Source: Allosphingosinicella sp042666435 (GTDB taxonomy: Bacteria; Pseudomonadota; Alphaproteobacteria; Sphingomonadales; Sphingomonadaceae). From it: a stretch of DNA of 64,000 nt. This document shows, in pieces, positions 19,200 through 28,850 of this stretch. The translations under genes were made by a program, and so were the position numbers. The notes under the pieces are model-generated. The model was not told the origin of the DNA, ran no database searches, and saw only the letters and a program-made list of their open reading frames with translations. Position 1 is the first letter of the stretch. Every line of letters starts with the position of its first letter. Location of the stretch: contig NZ_JBHTDC010000001.1 in the NCBI RefSeq assembly GCF_042666435.1, positions 868,001-932,000 of the forward strand. The letters run 5' to 3'.

Positions 19200-21305
19200 G
19201 TGGAAAATAGCCTAGCGCCGTTTCCGGCGCAGCTGCTCAATTGGGCTGGGAACCGGTCGGGTGGCGTTCGTCGCTTGTTCGACGCGGCGAGCGGCCGCCC
19301 TGGAGAGGCGGTATTCGAAACGAACCTGCTGCACCGCCTCCAGGCTTGGAGCAACGCGGTCGTAGAGGCGCCCGGCTCAACCCCTCGCATCTTGCTGCTT
19401 GTCGGAGGGCCGGGAAACGGCAAGACGGAAGCCATCGAATCCGTCGTCGGGTGGCTGGATCGTGCACTCGATGCTAACGGCGCCGTGCCGCAGGCTCTCC
19501 GGGGCGAATTCTTCCCGCTTGGCGGCACGCCGGTGCCGCGAATTGTGCGCATCGAAGCCGGAGCGCTTGGGTCGCCACCCCGGGAACTCGTACTATCGAT
19601 TGTGCAGGATGCTTCCGCCGTCGTTGACGCCTCGGGGCGTTCGGCAGCACAAGCTCTCCTTGACGAGCTCAATTCAGTCATGGGCGGCCAGTCCCAGGAG
19701 GCCTACCTCTGCTGCGTCAACCGCGGGATCCTCGACGACGCCCTGATTGAAGCAATAGACCGAGGCTTGGATGGCGTGCGCCGGCTGCTCGAAGCGGTCA
19801 CGCGAGCCGTCAGCCTCTCACCAGATGCGCCTTCCTGCTGGCCGCTCGACGGTTTCCCGGAAGTCGCCGTTTGGCCGATGGACGTCGAGTCCCTGCTTTT
19901 GCCTCTCGTCGATGACGGCGAGCCGCCGGCCCGCCGTCTCCTGCTGCGTGCGCTGGAAGAGTTGGACTGGCCGCCCGCGGGCACCTGCGCAGCAGGAATT
20001 TCCTGTCCTTTTTGCGGTAGCCGCGAGCGCCTAGCCCGCGATCGAGAGCAAGCCTCGCTCCTACAAATACTTCGTTGGTTCGAAGTCGGTACGGCCAAGC
20101 GCTGGAGCTTCCGCGACCTATTCTCGCTAGTCTCGTACCTGCTCGCAGGCCACCGGGTTTCGCCTCGCGAAGCGGGCCTGACCCCCTGCGACTGGGCCGC
20201 CAAGATGGTAGAGCTCGATCAGCAAGCTCGCCGCGGCGGGCGCCCGGCCAAGGAGCAGTCCACTGCCATCTTCCGACTGGCAGCCGCCCAATATCAGCAT
20301 GCGCTCTTCCACAGATGGGACGCCGCCTCAGGGTCGGCTCTCCTCAGGGACCTTAGGGACTTGGGTTACGAGGACGACAATACGGCAATGGGGCTGCAAT
20401 GGTTCCTATCGTCACGCCGGTCTCCCTACCTGCCGACGATGATCAGCGACGCCCTTGACGGGATGGCGGATCTACTCGACCCGGCGCTCACCGACCCGGA
20501 CACCGAGGTTCAGGCAACGCGCAACACGCGCTTTGCCTTTCGCGAGATCGATGTGCGGTTCAGCCGGTCCGTCAATGAAGGGCTGGAATACCTCCGCCGG
20601 CTTCAGGTCCTCTCTCGCACGGAGGTGGACTTGATCGAACGGCTCGGCCGCGTGGACACGGAACTTTCTGTCGCGGCCATTCGGCGCAAACGACCCACAG
20701 CCGCGACGAACGTGCAGCGTCTGGTGCGCGACTTCGCGTGCCGGCTGGCGCGACGGGCGCTGGGGGCGCGGTGTGCCGCGGTTCGAGACGCGGAGATACT
20801 CGAGCAATTCCGACGGGTGGTGGAAGACGAAGCCGGCGACGACCTGTTCGACGTTGCCACGGAGGTCGAGCAACTGCTCAACGTCAATCAGGACTTCGAG
20901 ATCTCGCTGACAACGACGTTCGGACAGCCGTTACCGCCTGCAATCCGCCGCGCCACGCTCGTGGTTCCGTCGCGCTCGGTGAAGCCGGTCGAGGAAAGGG
21001 CGCCCGGTCGCCCGGCCTCCCCCATCTGTTTCCTTCTGGTGGGCGATGGGCGGTCTGGCCAGCCGATCGCGTTGACTTACGAATTGTTCAAGGCCGTGAA
21101 GGAGCTTGAGCAGGGCATGTCGGTGGCCTCCCTGCCGCGAACGGTCCTGGCATTGCTCGACACGACGCGGGCCCGCCTGTCTGGGCCAATCGTCCGTGAC
21201 CGCGCCGTGCTCGACAGGGCCCGCATACGCATCGGCCGCGGCGGCACGACAGTTGTGCAACGACGTACCGGGTTTGCAACCCGCAAGGATGGTGGAGCAC
21301 GATGA
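19200..21305 (+). CDS. P-loop ATPase resembling DptF of phosphorothioate-dependent restriction
   Basis: A 701-aa protein starting at GTG 19200, with a G-rich site upstream. Walker A is LLLVGGPGNGKTEA (Lys75). Cysteines C263, C269 and C272 (CPFCGS) may bind zinc. The C-terminus has LVGDGRSGQPIALTYELFKAV. Size, an N-terminal P-loop and gene order (followed by a protein of about 500 aa and a giant HerA-like ATPase, with start/stop overlaps) match DptF-DptG-DptH. No dndA-E genes exist in the window, so here the module seems tied to the upstream C5 methyltransferase. Homology to DptF is inferred from architecture and recall, not from a search. Confidence 0.62.
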   Translation: MENSLAPFPAQLLNWAGNRSGGVRRLFDAASGRPGEAVFETNLLHRLQAWSNAVVEAPGSTPRILLLVGGPGNGKTEAIESVVGWLDRALDANGAVPQALRGEFFPLGGTPVPRIVRIEAGALGSPPRELVLSIVQDASAVVDASGRSAAQALLDELNSVMGGQSQEAYLCCVNRGILDDALIEAIDRGLDGVRRLLEAVTRAVSLSPDAPSCWPLDGFPEVAVWPMDVESLLLPLVDDGEPPARRLLLRALEELDWPPAGTCAAGISCPFCGSRERLARDREQASLLQILRWFEVGTAKRWSFRDLFSLVSYLLAGHRVSPREAGLTPCDWAAKMVELDQQARRGGRPAKEQSTAIFRLAAAQYQHALFHRWDAASGSALLRDLRDLGYEDDNTAMGLQWFLSSRRSPYLPTMISDALDGMADLLDPALTDPDTEVQATRNTRFAFREIDVRFSRSVNEGLEYLRRLQVLSRTEVDLIERLGRVDTELSVAAIRRKRPTAATNVQRLVRDFACRLARRALGARCAAVRDAEILEQFRRVVEDEAGDDLFDVATEVEQLLNVNQDFEISLTTTFGQPLPPAIRRATLVVPSRSVKPVEERAPGRPASPICFLLVGDGRSGQPIALTYELFKAVKELEQGMSVASLPRTVLALLDTTRARLSGPIVRDRAVLDRARIRIGRGGTTVVQRRTGFATRKDGGAR

Positions 21306-22813
21306 CCCTAGAGCGGTTTCGCGACGAACCCTGGCGGACCTCGCACCAGACATACCAGGAGTCCGCCTTGGTCATGTCTCCTGCTCCCGAATACGCGAGT
21401 TCCGAGGTGATCCTGTCGTCCCTCTACCGTCATGCGGGCTTCCAGGAGGCGAGCGAACGTACCGTTCCGCAGCGAGGACGCGACCTCGATCGGCAGGTGG
21501 AGCGCTACAGGAACCAATCGCGGAGCCCGGGCGACGCGGCTCTGGACGCCGACTCATTCCACCTACTTCTGCACTCCGTGCTCGAAAGCCCGAAGCTCCC
21601 GAACCAGTCTTCAAAGCGGTTCGTGCAAGTGACGCCGCTGGTGCCGCAAGCTGCCCTGTTCTCCGGATCGGCGCGCCTTAGCAGCAATTCCTGGCCGGCG
21701 GGCGCCCTTGTCAGGCGCATGATCTGGCTAGGATCAGCGGACCAAGAACGTGCTTCCGAGACCTGGCGCTCGCTCTCTGACGCGCTTTCGGTAACTGACG
21801 ACGACGACATTTTCGCGCGCTTCCTCCAGGCCGAAATCGCTGCGTGGGTCCCGGAACCCAACTGGACGGCGTTCGAGGTCGCTGGCGAAGCGATCCTTGA
21901 CCCCGATGATCGTCGCGATGCCAGCTACCCCGCACGACAGTTCGTCCGGGACATCCAGTCGATCATCTCCGCGAAGAACGCTATGACCCGGCGGCAATGG
22001 ACGAGCTTGCTCGAGGCCGTCGTCCGCCTCGGGGCCGTCGCTCACGTAGCCTGGCTTTGCGATGTCCACGCCCGGACCTGGGAATGCATCCGCCAGGCCG
22101 CGACTGGCGCGGCTCCGCCGACCGCGGCCGAGGTGCGCTCCCGCGTATTCCCGCCAACCTTCACGTTCCTCTCCTATGGAGATCGCGCGCTTCCCGGGAT
22201 CAAGGACCGGACGTCCGCATTCCTTCAAGCCCGTCTCGGCCTGAACGCGGTCCTTTGGGCGCTGCAGGCCGAGAACGGCGAACGACCGCGGTCGCTGTCC
22301 TCGGCCGAGGGCATCGCATCGCTCTGCGAGGAAGCACATGGAAGCCGATCGGCCCTCGAAACCCGCGGGCTCATGGAAATCCTTGCCGAGGTCGGGGAGC
22401 GCGAGACGCGGGCCTTGCTATGCAAGAAGGGAATCGGCTCGAACATCATGGAATTTGCACGCCACGTCCTCGGCCAACGCCAGGCTGCCAGCCCAATATT
22501 GCGCGGCTATGACCAAGGATATGCCTTGCGAAAGCGCGGCACGAGCAACTCGAGTCCGTGGGTCGTTGGCCTTGGGCCTGTCGCCGTGCTTGCCCTCGTT
22601 CATTGCGCCCTCGCCAGCACCACGGGGCCACGATCCGTGCATCGACTGTCGCAACATCTCGCGAGATACGGCCTAGCCGTCGACCACCGGGACATTGCCA
22701 CCAACGACCTCGGCCACCAGTTGCGAATGCTTGGCTTGGTACTTGATAGCCCCGACGCGGAGAGCGGAATGTTGCTTGTCCCGCCGTTCGCGACCGCCGA
22801 GATCGTGCGATGA
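21302..22813 (+). CDS. DptG-like component of the restriction module
   Basis: A 503-aa soluble protein without nucleotide-binding or nuclease motif. It is coupled on both sides by ATGA start/stop overlaps, between the DptF-like and DptH-like genes. Notable segments are ILRGYDQGYALRKRG and a C-terminal winged-helix-like stretch (SVHRLSQHLARYGLAV; LGHQLRMLGLVLDSP). Length and position are those of DptG, whose biochemical role is poorly known. It is probably a structural or adaptor subunit. Called mainly by context. Confidence 0.5.
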   Translation: MTLERFRDEPWRTSHQTYQESALVMSPAPEYASSEVILSSLYRHAGFQEASERTVPQRGRDLDRQVERYRNQSRSPGDAALDADSFHLLLHSVLESPKLPNQSSKRFVQVTPLVPQAALFSGSARLSSNSWPAGALVRRMIWLGSADQERASETWRSLSDALSVTDDDDIFARFLQAEIAAWVPEPNWTAFEVAGEAILDPDDRRDASYPARQFVRDIQSIISAKNAMTRRQWTSLLEAVVRLGAVAHVAWLCDVHARTWECIRQAATGAAPPTAAEVRSRVFPPTFTFLSYGDRALPGIKDRTSAFLQARLGLNAVLWALQAENGERPRSLSSAEGIASLCEEAHGSRSALETRGLMEILAEVGERETRALLCKKGIGSNIMEFARHVLGQRQAASPILRGYDQGYALRKRGTSNSSPWVVGLGPVAVLALVHCALASTTGPRSVHRLSQHLARYGLAVDHRDIATNDLGHQLRMLGLVLDSPDAESGMLLVPPFATAEIVR

Positions 22814-25800
22814 ACCTGCTGGCATCGCACATTGCCGACCTGGTGTCGGAGAAGGTCGCCCAGGCGCTCTCGGGCGGCGAAGGGGAGGTCCGCCTCATAT
22901 TCCATGGTCCGCCGCTTCCGATAATGGAGGCGGTGTTCGACCGGCTGGTCGAGGGAGTCATCGCGGCGACTGGGATACCGATCCTCCTACAGCTTCCCAC
23001 ACTTGTCCCGGGTGAAGCAAACCCCGCCATCGGCGTGTCCGGCCGTTGCGACGACACGCACCTCCTGAACCTGCGAAACCATCCCTCGCAGCCTACTTTC
23101 ATTGCGCTAGTGCCGCCTGGACAGCACAGCATGCGATCGGTGACCTCGACGACCGACGAATTTGGAGTCGCTGCCAACAACAATGGCGGCAACGTACCCT
23201 TCGAGGATTGGTGGGCCGATGGTTTCATCCAATCGCTTGCCCGCGCGGGGGCGGGCCGGGCCGGCCTGGACGCCCGGGACGAAATCGCGGAAGCCGTAAC
23301 GTTGGTCGGACGAGCAGCCGCTGCCTCGGACGAGATGGATCCCGAACGCACGCTGCGCGCGGCCGCGTGGAGAGTCCTCTCCCGGCTGTTCTCTGCCGTC
23401 CCAGGGACGAGCGACTTGCTCGCGGGCCAAAGGATCAGCTTGGCATGCGGCATGCCGCCGATGGCGGACGGTTCCATATCGTCCCGCGACCAACCGTCCG
23501 CGCTGGAGAAAATTGCAGACGCGGTCGCCGACGGGTTCGGCGCGGGGGTCCGGCGCGCCCAGGAAGGGGCGTCGGACGACGACGTGGCCCATCTCGATGC
23601 GTTCCTCGCGCACATCCGCTCGGCCTGCGATCTGCCAACGGCGTTCGAAAGGGCGACGGCCGCCTTCTATTGCCCGGCGGACGACTTGGAGCTTCCCGCG
23701 GCACCGGCTTGGTGGCGTGCCTTAACGGTCGAGAAATGGTCCGAGCTGCTAACAGAAGATGCAGCCGCTACCGGCGATATAAGGATGGAGTGCTCCAACT
23801 GGCTCCTGCCGCCGGCGAAGGGAATGCCCGTGGTCGTGGAGGCGGACGTGGCGCTTTCGTTTGAGACGGCCGGTCCGGACGCGACCGGCACCGTCGTGAC
23901 GCTGGAGCGCCGCCCCGGCGGCCCTGGCGGCCCCCTCGTGGGACAGGTGCAGGTCGGAGATGGCGAGTCTGTGCTCGTGGACAATGCCCCACCGCCGCAC
24001 AAGTCGCCGATCCGCTACGTGGCGTCGGCCGACGGCTTCAAGCCGGGGGCAGTGAAGGTTGTCTCCCTCGCGACTTGGCAACCTGGCATCTTCGTCGCCT
24101 GCCGCCTCGCCCGAAAGCTCACGCCCCCGCGCAAGCCTTCCCGCCGCGCGCGAGGAGCCCCGGAGTGGGAAACTAGCCTCTCGGTCCCCGGGGGCGGACG
24201 GTATGAATTGCTCGTCTTCGCGTCGCCCGGCGTCAGTGTCGATCCCGTAGCGACCGGGACTTCCGACGACGCCAGCGAACGGACGGGAGGGTCGCAAGCA
24301 ATCAGCGTGCGTGCCGTGCGCGACGGCTTCCTACAGCTCGAAGTAGAGGCCGACGGCAACTACCAGGTGGACCTCACCTTCAGCCGGCAGGCACCGGACG
24401 GCTCGGTTGGCCACGAGAGGTGCCGAGTCTTCGTCGTGGTCGAGGAGGTTGCGGAGCAAGGCTGCCGCAGCGAGTTCGAACGCCTGATCCGTGCCAACCG
24501 CCGCGTCATCGAGCCGGCGGATGCAAAGCCGGTAGTACAGCTCAACAGGAGCGCCCGCACATCGAGCCTCCAGGATTGGATGCTGGCTGAGGACGCCGTG
24601 GCATGCTCGTACATGCCGCTCGTCATCGCTGACGACTACGTTGATGCATGGGTGCAGCCGGAGTGGGGCGTCGGAAACGGGCCCATCCTATCAACCGGCC
24701 GGTTCCTCCAAGATCCACGTCCCACCCCTTCGGAGTTCCAGCCCCCAGAGGGGTTCGTGGAGGCACGGCAAGCGATTGCTGCGCGCATACGCGGCGATGG
24801 CGACCAGACTGGCCTCTGTGAATCAGCGGAGTTCGGGAAATGGGTCGCAAACGACGAGGGCTTTGGCGCGCTTGTCGAGCGCTATCTCGATTCATACCAA
24901 GCGTGGCTCGCCGCGGAACCGGACGTGGCCTGTTGGGTCGACGTTGTCGCGGTCGCCTCGCTGGAAAGCGACCGGCGCACAATTTCGCGCGTGCCGGATG
25001 CCGTGCTCCTGTCCCCCCTGCACCCCGCACGGATCGCCTGGCATGCCGTCGCGCAAGGCGTCCTATATGAGGCGGACACAAGCGGTCGTCCCTGTCCGGC
25101 AGTAAGCGTCCTCGACCCGGACTGCGTGCCGGATCTCTTGACCTTGTCGTTGCGCTCGCCGGGCGGAATTGAGAAGGTCGACTTCCTCGCGGTCGAGAAT
25201 GGCACCGACTACTGGTCCGTAATGTGGAACGGCGATCGGTTGGGACGCTTGCCCGCACGTTCCCGGGAGGCGCCGTTCGGCGAGGGCTTTGGAATTTCGG
25301 TCGGCGGCATTTCGGTCGGATTCAGCGCTGCACAGGTTGCGCGTGCGCTCGAAGACGTGTCCGGCTTGCTTTCCGCAAAGCCTGTCGTCGGCGTGGTGGT
25401 GGCAAGCGCAGGAGGAACGACCGACGCTTGCAATGAAGGGCTAATTAGCTGGAGCTCCGAGCGCTTCCGCCAGGCGGAGGGACGGACATCGCGCCAATCC
25501 GTCGGACCTCGGTTCGTCGACATATTCGACCATCGCGATGTCGGATCACGCCCAGACGACGCTACCATCGCGAACCTTGCCGAAGACACTCGGAACAGCG
25601 TTCGCTGGTTCGAGGGGCAGCCTTCGCGCGCCAAGCCCGACCTGGGCATCATTGCCCAGCTTGACATGTCCGAGCCAAGCGGAGCTGAGGTCGAGGGCCG
25701 CTCGCCGCTTGGACACGGGGCGCTCTTGCGACACCGCGTCAGGCGCCAGCTTCCAGGCGCTTTCCTTAGCGAAACCAGGCAGTCGGCGCCGGCCGCTCCT

Positions 25801-28275
25801 TCCGGCGACGTGCTCGCGGACAAGGTCGCGGCTTGCATTGGCACGATGGAAAGCCTCGGGGAGCGTCGCACCGGGATGCGGTTCGCGCCAAACGTCAACG
25901 CCGTCCGGGACATGCTGGAAACGCGCAGCACCGACTTTGTGGCGGTATCCTCGTCGGCGATCGATCCCGCCTGCTTCCTTGGCGGATGGCTGGAAGACGC
26001 GTACCTATGGGACTACGACATGCCGTCCTATTCCCATCGTGCCGGCGACACGAATGGATACTATCTTCTGTCGAAGGTAAAGCAGGCGGATCGGGAGGCC
26101 CTAGCCCGCGCGCTCGACCGGCTGCCTGGATGCTCCGACATCGAAGCGGATCGCGTGCAGGACGTACTCCTCGAAATCGCGCGGCGCGGCATCCCGACGA
26201 TCCGGGGCCTCGCCGGGGACAACGCAGGTGCCACGGGGGACCTGGGTATGTTCGTCGCGGTGCGGCTGCTCCAAGACCGCTTTCGGGTCTCCAACATTGG
26301 GGAGAGCTTACTTCCCGTGGTAGCGGGCACGGAGGGAGATGCTTCCGTTTGCATCATTGTGCCCGTGGACCCGTTCCGTGGGTACCTGAACGACCTCGCA
26401 AGGACGTTGAGACAGGACCGCAAGGACACGACCCTTTCACGGCCGGACCTCCTAGTCATCGGGATTAGGCTGGTCGGAGGCGCTGTGCGTGTCCATCTCA
26501 CACCAATCGAGGTCAAGTGCCGCACGGGCTCTGTCTTCCCCGCTTCGGACGTCAACGACGCGCTCGAGCAAGCTCGGACATTCGCTCGCCTCCTGGGAAG
26601 CATGCTGCCACACGAAGGCCAGCCAAAGGCGTGGGCGCTTGGCTTCCAGCACTTGCTGCTATCCATCATCGGATTTGGCATGCGCGTCTATTCGCAGCAT
26701 CCCGACGTAAAGGGCCGGGAAACGCAATGGTCCGCAATCCATGAGCGCGTGGCGGCCGCGATCCTCGATCCAGCTCCCTCTGTCACGGTCGACCAGCGCG
26801 GCCGCTTGATCATCGTGGACGATAGCCCTCGAAGCGGCGCGCGGGACCGGGACGGGGACGGATTCGACGAAACGGTGACTATCGGCTCGAGCGACGCTGG
26901 GCTCGTCGTGGCAGGTGATCCGCTAGCCTTCTACGACAGCGTGCGCGCGAAGATCGGCGATTGGGGGGTGTTCCCAGCGGGCGACGAAACCGCCGCCGAG
27001 CCCCCAGCCGAGGTAATTCCTGCCCCGGTTCCTGCGGACATCCCTTCAGGGCAGGCAGTGGGCCCAAGAGACGGGCCTCAAGCGCCGGTCGAGGCGGTGG
27101 CCGCAGAGCCGGTCGACACGGCGCTGTCGGCAGCCGAGGTCGACGGGCAAGGGGTCGTGTTGCAGATCGGCGCGGCCGTCGATGGCTTCCAGCCCAAGCC
27201 GGTGACGCTGAACATCTCGGATACGCGTCTTAACCAGCTCAACATGGGCGTGGTAGGCGACCTTGGGACTGGCAAGACCCAGCTCCTGAAGTCGCTAATC
27301 CTGCAGATCTCTTCCGCGGCGCAAGCGAACCGCGGGATCAAGCCTCGCTTCCTAATCTTCGACTACAAGCGGGACTACAGCAATCCGGAGTTCGTGGAGG
27401 CTACCGGCGCTCGCGTCGTGCGACCGCACCGCCTCCCGCTCAACTTGTTTGACACCCGCACGATCGGCGATGCCGCAGCCCCCTGGCTCGATCGATTCAG
27501 GTTCTTCGCCGACGTCCTTGACAAGATCTATTCGGGCATTGGTCCCGTCCAGCGCGACAAGCTCAAGAGAGCGGTCAAATCGGCCTACGAGAGCTGCCTG
27601 CCCGGTCACCAGCCAACGCTGTACGACGTGCACTCCGCCTATGCCGAACTGCTCGACGGAAAGTCGGATTCGCCGATGGCTATCATCGATGATCTGGTGG
27701 ACATGGAAGTCTTTGCCGTAAGCACGAGCGAGACGCAGCCTTTTGACGAGTTCCTGGATGGCGTCGTGGTCATTTCTCTGGACGCTCTCGGCCAGGACGA
27801 CCGCAGCAAGAACATGCTAGTGGCGGTCATGCTCAACATGTTCTATGAAAACATGCTGCGAACACCGAAGCGCCCGTTCATCGGGACGGACCCGAAGCTT
27901 CGCGCCATCGACTCATACTTGCTAGTCGACGAGGCGGACAACATTATGCGGTACGAATTCGACGTTCTACGCAAATTGTTACTCCAAGGACGCGAGTTTG
28001 GCACCGGCGTCATCCTGGCATCTCAATACCTTCGACATTTCAAGGTCAACGCCACGGACTACCGGGAGCCGCTGCTGACGTGGTTCATTCACAAAGTGCC
28101 GAACATCACGCCGGTGGAACTCGCCGCGCTTGGCCTGCCTGGCGCCGCGGCTGAGCTAGCGGAGCGCATCAAGTCACTTCAGGTGCACCAATGCATGTAC
28201 AAGTCTTTCGACATGCCCGGCGACATCGTGCGGGGACTTCCCTTCTTCGAGCTGACAGCCGGTAATCCGGGCTAG
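22810..28275 (+). CDS. Giant nuclease-translocase: PD-(D/E)XK-like site plus HerA/FtsK-type ATPase, DptH-like
   Basis: A 1,821-aa protein, likely the engine and effector of the module. Residues 1-700 are mostly unrecognised, with beta-rich segments about 330-560. A motif LSPLHPARIAWH occurs about residue 735. A PD-(D/E)XK-like site follows: RPDLLVIG with Asp1213, then HLTPIEVKCR with Glu1234 and Lys1236. A Pro/Ala-rich linker (about 1390-1450) leads to a HerA-like ATPase: Walker A GDLGTGKT (Lys1489), LIFDYKRDY, Walker B SYLLVDEADN (Asp1707, Glu1708) and ILASQYLRHF. The layout, size and FDYKRDY-type sequence recall DptH. ATGA overlap with the DptG-like gene. Confidence 0.68.
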   Translation: MNLLASHIADLVSEKVAQALSGGEGEVRLIFHGPPLPIMEAVFDRLVEGVIAATGIPILLQLPTLVPGEANPAIGVSGRCDDTHLLNLRNHPSQPTFIALVPPGQHSMRSVTSTTDEFGVAANNNGGNVPFEDWWADGFIQSLARAGAGRAGLDARDEIAEAVTLVGRAAAASDEMDPERTLRAAAWRVLSRLFSAVPGTSDLLAGQRISLACGMPPMADGSISSRDQPSALEKIADAVADGFGAGVRRAQEGASDDDVAHLDAFLAHIRSACDLPTAFERATAAFYCPADDLELPAAPAWWRALTVEKWSELLTEDAAATGDIRMECSNWLLPPAKGMPVVVEADVALSFETAGPDATGTVVTLERRPGGPGGPLVGQVQVGDGESVLVDNAPPPHKSPIRYVASADGFKPGAVKVVSLATWQPGIFVACRLARKLTPPRKPSRRARGAPEWETSLSVPGGGRYELLVFASPGVSVDPVATGTSDDASERTGGSQAISVRAVRDGFLQLEVEADGNYQVDLTFSRQAPDGSVGHERCRVFVVVEEVAEQGCRSEFERLIRANRRVIEPADAKPVVQLNRSARTSSLQDWMLAEDAVACSYMPLVIADDYVDAWVQPEWGVGNGPILSTGRFLQDPRPTPSEFQPPEGFVEARQAIAARIRGDGDQTGLCESAEFGKWVANDEGFGALVERYLDSYQAWLAAEPDVACWVDVVAVASLESDRRTISRVPDAVLLSPLHPARIAWHAVAQGVLYEADTSGRPCPAVSVLDPDCVPDLLTLSLRSPGGIEKVDFLAVENGTDYWSVMWNGDRLGRLPARSREAPFGEGFGISVGGISVGFSAAQVARALEDVSGLLSAKPVVGVVVASAGGTTDACNEGLISWSSERFRQAEGRTSRQSVGPRFVDIFDHRDVGSRPDDATIANLAEDTRNSVRWFEGQPSRAKPDLGIIAQLDMSEPSGAEVEGRSPLGHGALLRHRVRRQLPGAFLSETRQSAPAAPSGDVLADKVAACIGTMESLGERRTGMRFAPNVNAVRDMLETRSTDFVAVSSSAIDPACFLGGWLEDAYLWDYDMPSYSHRAGDTNGYYLLSKVKQADREALARALDRLPGCSDIEADRVQDVLLEIARRGIPTIRGLAGDNAGATGDLGMFVAVRLLQDRFRVSNIGESLLPVVAGTEGDASVCIIVPVDPFRGYLNDLARTLRQDRKDTTLSRPDLLVIGIRLVGGAVRVHLTPIEVKCRTGSVFPASDVNDALEQARTFARLLGSMLPHEGQPKAWALGFQHLLLSIIGFGMRVYSQHPDVKGRETQWSAIHERVAAAILDPAPSVTVDQRGRLIIVDDSPRSGARDRDGDGFDETVTIGSSDAGLVVAGDPLAFYDSVRAKIGDWGVFPAGDETAAEPPAEVIPAPVPADIPSGQAVGPRDGPQAPVEAVAAEPVDTALSAAEVDGQGVVLQIGAAVDGFQPKPVTLNISDTRLNQLNMGVVGDLGTGKTQLLKSLILQISSAAQANRGIKPRFLIFDYKRDYSNPEFVEATGARVVRPHRLPLNLFDTRTIGDAAAPWLDRFRFFADVLDKIYSGIGPVQRDKLKRAVKSAYESCLPGHQPTLYDVHSAYAELLDGKSDSPMAIIDDLVDMEVFAVSTSETQPFDEFLDGVVVISLDALGQDDRSKNMLVAVMLNMFYENMLRTPKRPFIGTDPKLRAIDSYLLVDEADNIMRYEFDVLRKLLLQGREFGTGVILASQYLRHFKVNATDYREPLLTWFIHKVPNITPVELAALGLPGAAAELAERIKSLQVHQCMYKSFDMPGDIVRGLPFFELTAGNPG

Positions 28276-28281
28276 CAACCG

Positions 28282-28728
28282 GTGGTTGACACGCTGACTC
28301 CAGCAGAACGCTCGGAGCGGATGCGGCGCATCCGCTCATCGAACACCAAGCCTGAGGTACTCCTTCGCTCGGCCCTGCATGCGCGTGGCCTGCGATTTCG
28401 GCTGCACCGGCGGCAACTACCGGGCAAGCCAGACGTCGTCCTGCCGAGGCACCGGGTTGCGGTTTTCGTGCACGGCTGCTTCTGGCACCGACACGAAGGA
28501 TGCAAGGTCGCCACGACGCCGAAGTCCAACACGCAATTTTGGGTCGACAAGTTCGATCGCAATGTCGCGCGCGATAAGCGTGTTCGATCCGAACTCGAGG
28601 CTGCAGGGTGGCGCGTCATTGTTTCGTGGGAATGCGAAGTCGACACGCCTGCGAAGGCCGCGGCCACTGCAGAGCGCCTCGAGACTATCATTCGCGAGGA
28701 GCCGCGAGATCTTTCGCGGAATGCCTGA
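28282..28728 (+). CDS. vsr: Very short patch repair (Vsr-like) endonuclease
   Basis: A 148-aa protein with the family pattern: RSERMRRIRSSNTKPEVLLR, LPGKPDVVLPRHRVAVFVHG with the catalytic Asp, then CFWHRHEGC and a C-terminal WRVIVSWECE. Vsr nicks T:G mismatches created by deamination of 5-methylcytosine and usually accompanies C5 methyltransferases, which fits the first gene of this cluster. GTG start, 6 bp after the giant gene. Vsr-like folds can also serve as restriction nucleases, so a direct role in cleavage is an alternative. Confidence 0.92.
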   Translation: MVDTLTPAERSERMRRIRSSNTKPEVLLRSALHARGLRFRLHRRQLPGKPDVVLPRHRVAVFVHGCFWHRHEGCKVATTPKSNTQFWVDKFDRNVARDKRVRSELEAAGWRVIVSWECEVDTPAKAAATAERLETIIREEPRDLSRNA

Positions 28729-28850
28729 TCTTACCTCGGCCGCCTGCTCGGGACCGTGTGCATAACGAGGAGGCTAGCGCCCGAACGGCATCTAACGATT
28801 GCGCCGCGGTGGATGTTGAGTAACCTCCGGTGCAACAGGGGGGGCTAAGG

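Noticed and set aside
17867..28728. A complete Dnd phosphorothioation system
   Set aside because: No DndA-DndE-like genes are present anywhere in the window; only the restriction-like half is seen.
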